This document shows, piece by piece, positions 29,085 through 37,882 of a stretch of 38,120 nucleotides of DNA; position 1 is the stretch's first letter, and every line of letters starts with the position of its first letter. This DNA comes from Candidatus Parcubacteria bacterium (GTDB lineage: Bacteria > Patescibacteriota > Minisyncoccia > Phycocordibacterales > UBA2100). The notes under the pieces are model-generated. The model was given only the letters and a program-made list of their open reading frames with translations, had not been told where the DNA came from and searched no databases. The stretch covers positions 1 through 38,120 of the forward strand of contig QZIY01000027.1 of NCBI GenBank assembly GCA_003599175.1, in the 5' to 3' direction. Made by a program: the position numbers and the translations under genes.

Positions 29085-29517
29085 CGCAGTATTCAACTCC
29101 TTCAAGGGCCGCATCCTGGGCGATAGCTCAATCGTCGGTACGGCTATCAACCTCGCCTCGGACACTATCAAGATGTCCCTGCACTCGTCCTCGTGGGTGC
29201 CGGACATCGACGCCGACGATCACTTCGACGACGTAGACAACGAGGTGTCTGCTTCTGGCACGTACTCGGCGGGTGGGGCCACCCTCACTGTCTCCTGCTC
29301 GACCGACGATACCGATGATGAGGGTGTGATGGACGCGACTGACGTGTCCTTCACCTCCGCAACAATCACCGCCCGCTACGCAATCATCTACAAGTCTACT
29401 GGTACGGCGTCTACCTCTCCCCTCGTGCTCTACATCGACTTCGGCAGCAATCAGACCTCGACCGCAGGAACCTTCACCGTCTCATTCGCAGCGGAGGGCA
29501 TTCTGAACCTCAACTAG
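29077..29517 (+). CDS. Conserved phage virion structural protein
   Basis: This protein has 146 residues. KGRILGDSSIVGTAINL, DTIKMSLHSSSWVPDIDADD, FDDVDNEVSASGTYSAGG and ITARYAIIYKSTGTAS belong to a small structural protein type seen in many phages next to neck genes. The order of strands suggests a jelly-roll decoration or tail-sleeve subunit. The exact role is not known to me. Confidence 0.7.
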   Translation: MASAVFNSFKGRILGDSSIVGTAINLASDTIKMSLHSSSWVPDIDADDHFDDVDNEVSASGTYSAGGATLTVSCSTDDTDDEGVMDATDVSFTSATITARYAIIYKSTGTASTSPLVLYIDFGSNQTSTAGTFTVSFAAEGILNLN

Positions 29518-29519
29518 CT

Positions 29520-30380
29520 ATGGCTACTGCGTTCGCATCCGCTACATCGGCCTCAAAGGAGCACAGCGGAGGCACCGATTCCATAACCATCAACATCCCG
29601 GCGAGCACCGCATCCGGTGACTTGCTCGTGGCAGTTGTAGGCATAAACGGTGCCGCGAACGAGATGACGGCAACTGGCTGGACTGCGCTTTTCACCACGA
29701 ATACTGGTACGAACGCGGGCATACGTTGCTTCTATCGGGTTGCTGACGGAACCGAAGGCGCATCAGTAGCCTTCTCTCAAGGTGCCGCTGCGGGTGCGGG
29801 TATGGCTGGATGGATTGCCAGGATCACCGGTGCATCATTCGCCGGAAGCGCAAACATTACGAGTACATCCGATTTCAACACGGTTGCGGCCACGAACCAC
29901 ACCTTTACGCCAGGCATAACGCCAGCAACCACAAACTCGGTGTATCTGATGGGTTCGTTTGCACGCGGTGACTGTACGCAGAGTACCTACGCAATCACCA
30001 ACAACAACCCCACCTGGACAGAGCGGGTTGACGAGCACACCGCAGCGTTCACAACCGATGTCGGTTTGTCTCTGGCTACTGCCACTCCGTCCGCTGCCTC
30101 CGGTTCAGGTGACTATTCGCTCGTCCTGTCAGCTTCACAGGAAGCGTGCGGTTTCCTTCTGAATGTGACCGAATCCGCAAGTGTCACCGTCTCCCCCTCG
30201 GTCGTCACCATGACCGGCAGCATCAACGCACCGACTGTCGCCGGAGGTGCAATCGTCTCTCCGGCTGTCATCGGGCTACAGGCCACCATCAACGCGCCGA
30301 CCGTCACTACCCCAGAGGCCGACTGGAAGAACCCGGATAAGACGAGCGATCTTGGCTGGGTTAACCCGAACAAAACATGA
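29520..30380 (+). CDS. Beta-domain surface/tail protein
   Basis: This protein has 286 residues. ASTASGDLLVAVVGINGAAN, TATGWTALF and AGWIARITGASF make the same adhesin-like pattern as the protein at 2535-3536, but here without a signal sequence. Two repeats (SPSVVTMTGSINAPTV and SPAVIGLQATINAPTV) follow near residues 220-260. It ends WKNPDKTSDLGWVNPNKT, where WxNPxKT is duplicated. It is probably exposed on the virion. Confidence 0.6.
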   Translation: MATAFASATSASKEHSGGTDSITINIPASTASGDLLVAVVGINGAANEMTATGWTALFTTNTGTNAGIRCFYRVADGTEGASVAFSQGAAAGAGMAGWIARITGASFAGSANITSTSDFNTVAATNHTFTPGITPATTNSVYLMGSFARGDCTQSTYAITNNNPTWTERVDEHTAAFTTDVGLSLATATPSAASGSGDYSLVLSASQEACGFLLNVTESASVTVSPSVVTMTGSINAPTVAGGAIVSPAVIGLQATINAPTVTTPEADWKNPDKTSDLGWVNPNKT

Positions 30381-30655
30381 CCGACGAGGAACGAATGATG
30401 CTACGAGAGTCCTACACCTTCATGAAATCCATGAAGGCTAACGCGACCATCCCCTTTGAAGTCCAGCAGGCCTTTAGGGAGCGGTTTGCCGACCTACTCG
30501 GGTTTTCGGTCAGTTCGACTGCGGCGAATACCCACGACCAGTCCGTGAACGAAGGCGGCGTTGGCACTTATTCGGTAATGGGCGACCCCGACCTGTTCAT
30601 CCGCGTGGTGTCTGCGTCCGGTGTGTCGTATGACATTCCCGCCTTCAACGTATGA
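30377..30655 (+). CDS. Small virion-region protein
   Basis: This protein has 92 residues. A helical first half (EERMMLRESYTFMKSMKANA) with a putative subunit helix QQAFRERFADLLGF is followed by a beta end (GDPDLFIRVVSASGVSYDIP). It overlaps both neighbours by 4 bp. The function is unknown. Confidence 0.55.
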   Translation: MTDEERMMLRESYTFMKSMKANATIPFEVQQAFRERFADLLGFSVSSTAANTHDQSVNEGGVGTYSVMGDPDLFIRVVSASGVSYDIPAFNV

Positions 30656-32700
30656 TCAAGATTTCTAAGTGGCTCCAACCGAATACCTCTGACAAGCTCG
30701 GCACGATCTGGGCTTCTAAGAACATCAGCCTCGACCAGCCGGGGTATATCAAGCTATCCCCTCGGTCAGTCAAGCTGGCAGACACATCCACTACCCGATT
30801 CGAGTTGCCGGTTGCGATTGGTAAGTACGGCCAGGGTGAGTTTCAAGTCGCAACCACGGAATCAAATTTCGTGCTGGACATCGACAACCAGTCGGGAACC
30901 ATCACGCTTACGGAGGATACGGGAACGGGCGATCCCGCCATGACCGTCGATTCGCACGGCAAGTTCTTCCAGGGACGGTGGTGGGTCACAACCGATACCG
31001 CCATACTCTCGAAAGCGGCAAACGGAACCGCATCGGCAACATGGGACACATCCTCGGGAGAAACCGGACTGACCAGCGGTGTACGTCACTATCTTGAAGT
31101 ATTCGCCTCTCGCGTATCTCTGTGTGTTTCCAATAAGAATGTCGTCAAGCAGTACACCGCCAGTACCGGAGATCTGACAAACACGACCAACCTGACGATT
31201 CCCTCCGATTTCGAGATTGTCGGACTAGCCTACAACTACGGCAAGATGGGCGTAATAACCCGTATTGCCTCTGGCGCAGCGGATGGCGTGTCAGAAGCCA
31301 AGTTCTTCTCGTGGGAGGGTTCAACTACCTCGGCTACTGGTTTCGGTGTCGGCTCTGACTCCTGCATCGCTGTCTGTCCGTACAAGTCCTCATTCCTCGT
31401 GCTGACCCGTGCTGGGCAGATTAAATACTTCAACGGAGGCGGGTTTGAAGATATTGCCTCGTTCCCATTCTACTTCGACGACAAGATATGGAGCCAGCCC
31501 GGAGACTTCGATAACTACGGGGACGTGATGATCCCGGATGGAGATACGGTCTACATCAACATGGGCCTCCTTATGAATGCGTTTGACCGCAAGGGCTACG
31601 AATCTGCCGTCAATATGCCGTCCGGGGTGTGGTGTCTCTCACCAGCCGAAAGCGGATTCAACCTCTACCATCGCTGGTCGCCATCCAACTCGCTCGTCGA
31701 GCGTTTTGTAGTCTCTAGCGCGAACGTGAACACTTCAACTGACATAATGACGGTTTCCTCGGGTACGGTCCCTGCAACAGGAAACGTTGCCCGTTACATC
31801 TATACGGACGGAAGCGAAATCGGCGGCATCAAGCGCAATAACGATTATTACATTATCAAGCACACCGCAACGACCTTCTCCCTGGCCGAAAGCAAGGAGG
31901 AGGCACTGTCAGGCGTGAAGATCGACCTTACTGGCACGGGCGGCACAAACAACCACTTCCACTTCTATACGCTTGAGGACTACGGGCAATCGCTGTTCGA
32001 GAAGTCAGGAGCAATGGAAATGTTTGGTGAGAACAACGGCTTCTACCGCGACCTCATTATGGGTTCGCAGAACTACTCCAATTCACTCACGGCCACCGAT
32101 ACGATGTGCATGACCGTACCCTTCCTTGAAAGTCGGGGTTGGATAATCACTCCCAAGATTTTCTCTAGTGCCGTGAAGGACAACTGGCGCAAAATCACCG
32201 TGTTCTTCCAGCCGCTTAAGTCTGGGGATTCGATTGTAGTGAAGGGGCGCAAGCAAAACCTCTCCGGCCTCCCTATCGCCTCCCCCAATATCGAGACAAG
32301 CGACTCAGCTACCTGGGTGTCTACAACCGAATTTAACACCGGCACTGACCTCTCAGAAGCAAAGACCCATCTCGACGCAGGAAAGGAGCTTGAAATCGAA
32401 TTCACCGCAGGGGCGGGTGCAGGACAGACCGCGAAGGTGCTCACCATTTCGGAGCCATCCAGCGGTACGACCGTCGTATCCGTATCTGAGGAGATTCTGG
32501 GCGTGGTCGCGGGCAGGAAGTCCCACTACATCATCGACCATTGGGAGACGCTAGGTACTGCCACGTCCCAAGACGAGGGATACAAGCAGTTCACCCTCGA
32601 AGGGTCGTCGAAGTTCGCACAGTACAAGATCGAGCTTCGCGGAGACGACGTGACGATTGAGGACATCGCACCAGACCCGATTACGAATAAACCAAACTAA
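30652..32700 (+). CDS. Large tail-hub/nozzle-like protein
   Basis: This protein has 682 residues. It is beta-rich throughout, with propeller-like motifs GKMGVITRIASG, SSFLVLTRAGQIKYFNGGGF, GDVMIPDGDTVYINMGL and GVWCLSPAESGFNLYH. Placement after the adaptor and before two ejection-type proteins fits the nozzle or gp10/tubular-B position of podophages. A charged C-terminal domain (QFTLEGSSKFAQYKIELRGD) resembles stacking strands. No tail-tube gene exists, which supports a short tail. It overlaps the upstream gene by 4 bp. Confidence 0.65.
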   Translation: MIKISKWLQPNTSDKLGTIWASKNISLDQPGYIKLSPRSVKLADTSTTRFELPVAIGKYGQGEFQVATTESNFVLDIDNQSGTITLTEDTGTGDPAMTVDSHGKFFQGRWWVTTDTAILSKAANGTASATWDTSSGETGLTSGVRHYLEVFASRVSLCVSNKNVVKQYTASTGDLTNTTNLTIPSDFEIVGLAYNYGKMGVITRIASGAADGVSEAKFFSWEGSTTSATGFGVGSDSCIAVCPYKSSFLVLTRAGQIKYFNGGGFEDIASFPFYFDDKIWSQPGDFDNYGDVMIPDGDTVYINMGLLMNAFDRKGYESAVNMPSGVWCLSPAESGFNLYHRWSPSNSLVERFVVSSANVNTSTDIMTVSSGTVPATGNVARYIYTDGSEIGGIKRNNDYYIIKHTATTFSLAESKEEALSGVKIDLTGTGGTNNHFHFYTLEDYGQSLFEKSGAMEMFGENNGFYRDLIMGSQNYSNSLTATDTMCMTVPFLESRGWIITPKIFSSAVKDNWRKITVFFQPLKSGDSIVVKGRKQNLSGLPIASPNIETSDSATWVSTTEFNTGTDLSEAKTHLDAGKELEIEFTAGAGAGQTAKVLTISEPSSGTTVVSVSEEILGVVAGRKSHYIIDHWETLGTATSQDEGYKQFTLEGSSKFAQYKIELRGDDVTIEDIAPDPITNKPN

Positions 32701-32701
32701 C

Positions 32702-34270
32702 ATGGCAGGAAAGGCAAAAACGAAACTGGTGAATGGTGTACGGACCGACATTGCGACGGGCCAACCGGCCACGCAGTCGACCGATACCCAGCAGAGGAAC
32801 CTCATGACTCTCAGCACCCTCCAGAGCAACCCGAAACCAGCGGTCATTCCTGCGCCACCGCCTGCTGTCGCGCAACCAGCACTACAGGGAGCAATTACTG
32901 CATCCCAGGATGCGTTCACCAGGAACCTTGAGCAGAGGAGACAGGAGGCAGAAACGGGCCGTACTGACTCGTTCCAGGCACTTCTTGACTCTCTCACAAA
33001 CTCTCCCGGCGTGACCCAGCTCACGGCACAGGAGTACGCTCGCAAAGGAGGTGTCGACGCCCTTGAGCCTCAGCTGTCACAGTTAAACGCCGACATCCTT
33101 GCGGAAGATGAGGGTCTCCGCATGTCCCTAAAAGAAATCGACAAGAACACCACCGGCCTAGAGACCTCGGCACTCGTTGCTGAAAAGAACCGCCTCAAGA
33201 CCGAATCCCTCGATCGTCAGGCAGCACTCGCGGTGAAGCAGTTCGCACTCCAGGGTCAGTACGATTCAGCACGAGCTATTGCCGACCGTGCCGTAGCCGC
33301 CAAGCTCGAAGCCCAGAAGCAGAAAAACGACCTTCTCACCCTTATCTACTCCGAAAACAAAGACCTCTTCACCACCGCCGAACAGCGCGAGTTCGAGTCG
33401 AAGCAGGCCGACCGAAATGCCGCGCTTCAGATGGAGCGGGATAAGGAGATGGCTAGATACAATCTCATACTTGAGAAGGAACTTGCGTCGTACAAGTCTG
33501 GCCTCGATGCTTCTGGTTTTGGGACGGCACCGGTACAGAGTTTTGAGGAGTTCCTTTCGGAACGTGAACAGCAGCTTGGTATGAATATTGACCCATCAAG
33601 CCCGAAGTACGCAGAACTCCAACAGGAGTACAACAGCACGGTTGCCAGCGGTGTCGGTGGGGGTCTCTACAATGAGTTTGACTATCGGACTGCAAATGCC
33701 GTGCTTAGCCTCACGAACAAATTCCAGGACGAGCAGGTTGTGAAGAGCTTCACAAACACTCAGCGGGCATTGAACATCATCAATTCGATTGATCCGAGCA
33801 CTCAGAATCCGGCAGACCACCAGACCGTGGTGTACTCATTCGCTCGCTCGCTCGATCCAGATTCGGTCGTCCGTGAAGGCGAATACGCAACCATTAAAAA
33901 GTACGCACAGAGTCTGACTGCAAAGTACGGTGCAGAGATCAGCAACGCAATCAATGGAACTGGCTTCCTCTCTCCGGGTGCGATTGCATCCATCAAGCAG
34001 ACGATGAATAGCAACTACCAGGCAAATCTTCCGCAGTACAACAACATCAAGAAACAGTACGAACGGAACGTGGATCAGGTTGCCGGTGTTCCGGGAACCG
34101 GTTCCCGCTATCTCATTAGTGCTGAAAGTGGTGTCCCGCCCGTGGACGAGGATGAACAGCTGTTCGATACCGTAATTACCGGTGCTCAACAACAGAAAAA
34201 TGGCTTCTTCAGTTTCCTTGCTGGAGCGCTTATTAGGCAGGTTCCTGGGGCAAGCCTCTTTAACCGATAG
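32702..34270 (+). CDS. Internal/ejection protein A
   Basis: This protein has 522 residues from ATG 32702. A Pro/Ala-rich arm is followed by long helices (ALAVKQFALQGQYDSARAIA; MERDKEMARYNLILEKELAS). The most telling part is ALNIINSIDPSTQNPADHQT then FARSLDPDSVVREGEYATIK, a domain I know from phage internal and injection proteins. The C terminus is hydrophobic (FFSFLAGALIRQVPGASLF). It is probably packaged and ejected to form a channel. No peptidoglycan-hydrolase motif is visible. Confidence 0.7.
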   Translation: MAGKAKTKLVNGVRTDIATGQPATQSTDTQQRNLMTLSTLQSNPKPAVIPAPPPAVAQPALQGAITASQDAFTRNLEQRRQEAETGRTDSFQALLDSLTNSPGVTQLTAQEYARKGGVDALEPQLSQLNADILAEDEGLRMSLKEIDKNTTGLETSALVAEKNRLKTESLDRQAALAVKQFALQGQYDSARAIADRAVAAKLEAQKQKNDLLTLIYSENKDLFTTAEQREFESKQADRNAALQMERDKEMARYNLILEKELASYKSGLDASGFGTAPVQSFEEFLSEREQQLGMNIDPSSPKYAELQQEYNSTVASGVGGGLYNEFDYRTANAVLSLTNKFQDEQVVKSFTNTQRALNIINSIDPSTQNPADHQTVVYSFARSLDPDSVVREGEYATIKKYAQSLTAKYGAEISNAINGTGFLSPGAIASIKQTMNSNYQANLPQYNNIKKQYERNVDQVAGVPGTGSRYLISAESGVPPVDEDEQLFDTVITGAQQQKNGFFSFLAGALIRQVPGASLFNR

Positions 34271-34272
34271 AT

Positions 34273-36015
34273 ATGGCTACTCTTACAAAACAGCAGGTCG
34301 ACGAGTTGAAGAAGCGCGGTCTAACTGACCAAAAGATCGCAGAGTTGGCGCAGAAGAAGGGATACAAGCTTCCCGGACCTGGTTTCTTCGAGGGGGTGTA
34401 CCAAACAGTCACGAAGCGTGGCGAAAACGTCATGCAAGACGCGGCGACTTCTGCTCGCAGGTTCCAGGATGCCGGGACCGGTGGCCTTGCCACATTCGTA
34501 GAAAAACCGGCGATTCTCGGCCAGGCAGTAGGGAACCTCGGGAAAGAAGTCACACTTGCAGCCGGTGATATTGGTTTTGAGGGGCTGAAAACAGTCGGTC
34601 GCGCAACAGGACTCGACGAACCTGTCTCTCAGGCTGTTCAGTCTGGCCTATCTACTGCCCTAAAAGACCCTGTAATCGCACGGGGAGTGAAGGTGGCAAC
34701 AGATTGGTACACGTCACTCGACCCAGATTCACAAACAGCCGTCGACCAGCTTTTTGCGGTTGCATCGCTTAGTGGTACGAACCGTGCGGCGACAGCGGTT
34801 ACTAAAACCGGCACGCGAGCTGGACAAGCGCTTAGAGATGTCGATGTTAACGTCCGAGTCGGTGGCGACGAGGCCGTGTCAAAGCTTCAGGAAGGATACA
34901 AGAAGGTATTTCAGACTACGAAACCACTTCGTGAGCGGTACGCATTCGCACTCGATAAGGGAACGGACCCGGCAAGGATTCTTGCGGAACGCAAGCTGAC
35001 TCCGACTGTTGAGAACGGCAAGGTGCGGACGAACGAGATTGTAGATACTCTTGAAGAGGAAGTCTTCGAGAAGAGCGCGACCTTGGACGAAGCGCTATCG
35101 TTGTATCCGAATACAATCGCACTTGAAGATGTGCGTTCCTCAGTGAAACGATCTATTGGTCAAGACCCAACGCTTCGACGCGAAGGCCGAGTGGCGGAAA
35201 TGCAGGAACAGGCTGACCGAATCCTTAATGCCTACGTCGCCCAGGAAGGCATCGACCGGTTCACGCTCTCAGATCTTCAGGAGTTTAAGAAAGGCCAATG
35301 GGAGCTTTCCAAGAGGTTCAAGGAAACGGACCTGGGCCGCGCAGATGCACACTACGAAGTTGGTTCTGCACTACGTAGAACAATCGAGCAGAACGCAGAG
35401 GACGTTGCAGTTAAGGGTCTTAACCGCGAACTTGGACAGCTACAGGACACTATTAAGATACTCGAACGCGCCGATGGCGTGGCTGTTAAGGGCGGCAGGC
35501 TTGGAACACGTGTCGGCCAGTTGCTCGGGAGTATCGCGGGAACCCAGACCAATCTCCCACTTATCGGCCCAATTCTTGGAGCACTCGGTGGCGGTTGGCT
35601 CGCGTCCCAACTTCAAAAGAACGCAGTCATTGGTCCCATCAACCGTGCCCTCCTCAAATACTCGGAAGTGAAGCCGGACGACAAGGTACTGAAAGAGACA
35701 AAAAAGTTTATTGAGGACGTAAGGGCTGGAAAGAAAACGCTCCCGAACGATGAAGTCCTGGAGTTCCTGGGGCAGATCTCGGTTGAGAATAAGGTTCCGC
35801 TATTGCCGCCTGCCATTGAAAGTCTCTATCGCTCCCAGATTGGAAGTGGGCCGACGATTAACTTGCCAGCACGTACCCAAACAACGCAAGATGCACTCGA
35901 TGTTGCGGCGACAGCTGGTGATCGTGCACGAAGAGAAGTAGACGCGGCACGGACGAACCCGCGACGACTCCTTAATCCATCTGGAGGCAATCCTATCCAA
36001 ATGCCAGGTCAGTAG
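34273..36015 (+). CDS. Internal/ejection protein B
   Basis: This protein has 580 residues. It starts with an EVE-like repeat (QQVDELKKRGLTDQKIAELA) and continues as amphipathic helices with Gly/Ala stretches. A hydrophobic Gly-rich segment (LPLIGPILGALGGGWLASQL, about residues 427-446) could insert into a membrane. A helical Lys/Glu tail (KETKKFIEDVRAGKKTLPND) and a disordered C terminus follow. It is paired with the previous gene and probably acts with it in DNA entry. No enzyme motif was found. Confidence 0.6.
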   Translation: MATLTKQQVDELKKRGLTDQKIAELAQKKGYKLPGPGFFEGVYQTVTKRGENVMQDAATSARRFQDAGTGGLATFVEKPAILGQAVGNLGKEVTLAAGDIGFEGLKTVGRATGLDEPVSQAVQSGLSTALKDPVIARGVKVATDWYTSLDPDSQTAVDQLFAVASLSGTNRAATAVTKTGTRAGQALRDVDVNVRVGGDEAVSKLQEGYKKVFQTTKPLRERYAFALDKGTDPARILAERKLTPTVENGKVRTNEIVDTLEEEVFEKSATLDEALSLYPNTIALEDVRSSVKRSIGQDPTLRREGRVAEMQEQADRILNAYVAQEGIDRFTLSDLQEFKKGQWELSKRFKETDLGRADAHYEVGSALRRTIEQNAEDVAVKGLNRELGQLQDTIKILERADGVAVKGGRLGTRVGQLLGSIAGTQTNLPLIGPILGALGGGWLASQLQKNAVIGPINRALLKYSEVKPDDKVLKETKKFIEDVRAGKKTLPNDEVLEFLGQISVENKVPLLPPAIESLYRSQIGSGPTINLPARTQTTQDALDVAATAGDRARREVDAARTNPRRLLNPSGGNPIQMPGQ

Positions 36016-36080
36016 AGGTCGAACTTCCGTGCGAGGAAATCTGCAACCACAAATCCTATCAGGATTTCCACCAGTATCAT
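36009..36080 (-). CDS. Possible 23-residue hydrophobic ORF
   Basis: The frame MILVEILIGFVVADFLARKF is short and overlaps the + gene end. AAATCCT-ATC-AGGATTT (36051-36067) forms a perfect hairpin inside it. Coding is doubtful. The 36016-36133 gap holds nothing else clear. Confidence 0.15.
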   Translation of the reverse strand: MILVEILIGFVVADFLARKFDLY

Positions 36081-36133
36081 TATTCGCACCCTACACCTCT
36101 CGGTACGGGGTGTCAAATAACTTCCCCACGGGT

Positions 36134-36241
36134 CTACCTCAAGCGTGCCTGAACGCTGTTAAGAGCGAGTGCAATATCCCGCAAACGGATATTCATTTGC
36201 TTCATCTCTAGAATCAATGCGTGTGCCTGTTCCTCAGTCAT
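36134..36241 (-). CDS. Possible 35-residue helical protein
   Basis: The ATG-started frame MTEEQAHALILEMKQMNIRL ends ALNSVQARLR, one amphipathic helix. It lies after the terminator of the secreted-protein gene, with no evident promoter of its own. It is kept because the helix pattern is regular. Confidence 0.35.
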   Translation of the reverse strand: MTEEQAHALILEMKQMNIRLRDIALALNSVQARLR

Positions 36242-36280
36242 ATCTCGTAGGATACTTATAATCCCGGCTAGTATACCACG

Positions 36281-36300
36281 AGAAAAGCCCCCGTGGGGGC
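36281..36300 (-). terminator. Intrinsic terminator of secreted-protein gene
   Basis: GCCCC-CGTG-GGGGC stem (36287-36300) is followed on the - strand by TTTTCT. A related hairpin CCTGC-CGTG-GCAGG is at 36310-36323. Confidence 0.75.
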
Positions 36301-36350
36301 CTCTCAGAACCTGCCGTGGCAGGAGTTGTAGTATAGCGTGGTTTATGCGA

Positions 36351-36968
36351 TTACCACTGTAGATACTCACCATCGTGGCCATCTACTATATCGAACGACT
36401 TTTCTACCCCGTTGATACTCCCCTTGATAGTCAGGTCGTCCGTAGTGCCAATGTTGTTGTAGTAATGATAGAGGCCACATGTCTTTAGACTATTCCATGC
36501 ATTTCCCCCACAGTTCGGGCCTTCGACATCCGAAGGAGTTAGCACTTCACCATTCCTCGCAACCGTAATTGTACCGTTTTCATCCTCCCACCAGTCGTGC
36601 AACTGGACTATAAATTGTCCGGCGTGATCTTCATCACTTTTCTCGCTAATGAAATTAGCGGTAAGTTTCTTGTTGACCCCAATTCCGTGTTTAGCTGCAT
36701 CTTCTTTCTTACCAGAAAGTGAAGGCCCATTATCTGTTCCGCCGCCCACCACGATCTCTTCTTCCTGCACAGATGTCTTTGTCTCGACAGCATCGAGACG
36801 TGCTTGTAGAGCTTCCACCTGCTGGATGAGAGATAGAAGTTTCTGCAACTCAGCTACCTGGGCAACGAGCGCGTCAATCTGTGCCTGTAGATCGACCGTT
36901 TGCGCCTTTGTTATAGACGGGAACGCGACGACCGCCAAAAGCATTAACCCCACCACGTACTTTTTCAT
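36351..36968 (-). CDS. Secreted coiled-coil protein (host-like moron)
   Basis: This protein has 205 residues. A signal peptide MKKYVVGLMLLAVVAFPSIT with cleavage near KAQ is followed by a coiled coil (QAQIDALVAQVAELQKLLSL), an acidic linker, and a beta domain with two Cys (GPNCGGNAWNSLKTC) and HDWWEDENGTITVARNG. The signal peptide plus QAQIDAL coil is a look I associate with Parcubacterial secreted proteins. It is transcribed alone, opposite to its neighbours, with its own promoter and terminator. It may change the host surface or block superinfection. Confidence 0.7.
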   Translation of the reverse strand: MKKYVVGLMLLAVVAFPSITKAQTVDLQAQIDALVAQVAELQKLLSLIQQVEALQARLDAVETKTSVQEEEIVVGGGTDNGPSLSGKKEDAAKHGIGVNKKLTANFISEKSDEDHAGQFIVQLHDWWEDENGTITVARNGEVLTPSDVEGPNCGGNAWNSLKTCGLYHYYNNIGTTDDLTIKGSINGVEKSFDIVDGHDGEYLQW

Positions 36969-36976
36969 ATGTAAAT

Positions 36977-37005
36977 AGCCTACTCCCCTCCTGTAGAGCT
37001 GTCAA
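36977..37005 (-). promoter_or_regulatory. Promoter of secreted-protein gene
   Basis: TTGACA (37005-37000), exactly 17 bp, TAGGCT (36982-36977), then 8 bases to ATG 36968, so the message is nearly leaderless. Confidence 0.75.
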
Positions 37006-37008
37006 TCC

Positions 37009-37045
37009 GTTATCCCCGACTATTTGTTGCAAAAATCCGTACCGT
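37009..37045 (+). promoter_or_regulatory. GTTATCCCC-class promoter, likely leaderless start
   Basis: GTTATCCCCG (37009-37018), 21 bp, TACCGT (37040-37045), 6 bp, ATG 37052. It is divergent from the secreted-gene promoter, with only 3 bp between the two upstream elements. Confidence 0.6.
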
Positions 37046-37051
37046 GTGGAT

Positions 37052-37882
37052 ATGGCCGACAACTTGGAACGGGTGAAAGAGGTGCTTGCGAGAGCAGCTA
37101 AGACCGTAGAGGAAGAAAAGAAGTTCGCTCGCTACGAAGATGTTGAGCGGTTTTTCACCGTACTCACGGACGTAGTTCGTGCGATCGAGCCGAAACTCGC
37201 TGACGAACTCTCCACGAAGCTCGAAAAAGCACTCAAAAACGAGTCTTCAGCCCTGTCGGGACGAGTATCAGACCTCCAAGGTGAAATCAGAGACGCCGAA
37301 AAGCGCATGAAGAAACTGCTGAGTGAGGCTCAGCATTCCACCGGCCGCGAGAGGGAGAAAATGGTCGAAAGACACCAGAAAGAGCTGAACAAGCTCGTCG
37401 AGGGCTTCGCCAAGACCTTGAAGAACATCCAAAAGGAAGCTGAGGAGTACGCGACCGTCGACGACGTCGTTGGGTTCGTCCAGCGGGCCATCGAGCAGAT
37501 TACCGGCGAGGACATTAGGGACCAGCTCGAATCTCTCAAGGGAGAGGAGCGGCTTGATAAGTCAGCCATCAAGGGTCTTGACGAGGAGTTGGCCGAGATC
37601 CGTAAGACCAAATCAGGTTCATCAGGACCGAGCGGGATCACCGGCAAGGATGTGATTCAGAAGTACGACCTTTCCCCGTATCTAGATGGTGTTACTAAGA
37701 CTTTCGCTATTCCAGGAAACTGGACGGTGCTCGACGTTTCGGGAACCTCATCCCCCTACCAGTTCCGTCGTCTTGTTGACTACACCTTTACCAACCAGGC
37801 AATCACCTTCACGGATCAGGTGGACGCTGCGGGAAGTCTCGCAGAAGGTCAGACCGTGGAAATCCTTTACGTCATCGGATAA
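37052..37882 (+). CDS. Fibre/appendage protein with coiled coil and terminal beta domain
   Basis: This protein has 276 residues from ATG 37052 (a GTG at 37046 would add two). Residues 1-195 are long charged helices (KLEKALKNESSALSGRVSDL; RHQKELNKLVEGFAKTLKN), probably a trimeric coiled coil. A Gly/Ser linker leads to a beta domain: YDLSPYLDGVTKTFAIPGN and YTFTNQAITFTDQVDAAGSL, ending VEILYVIG. This end domain is common on phage fibres and baseplate appendages. Its stop overlaps the next fibre start (TAATG). It may link the long fibre to the virion. Confidence 0.7.
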   Translation: MADNLERVKEVLARAAKTVEEEKKFARYEDVERFFTVLTDVVRAIEPKLADELSTKLEKALKNESSALSGRVSDLQGEIRDAEKRMKKLLSEAQHSTGREREKMVERHQKELNKLVEGFAKTLKNIQKEAEEYATVDDVVGFVQRAIEQITGEDIRDQLESLKGEERLDKSAIKGLDEELAEIRKTKSGSSGPSGITGKDVIQKYDLSPYLDGVTKTFAIPGNWTVLDVSGTSSPYQFRRLVDYTFTNQAITFTDQVDAAGSLAEGQTVEILYVIG

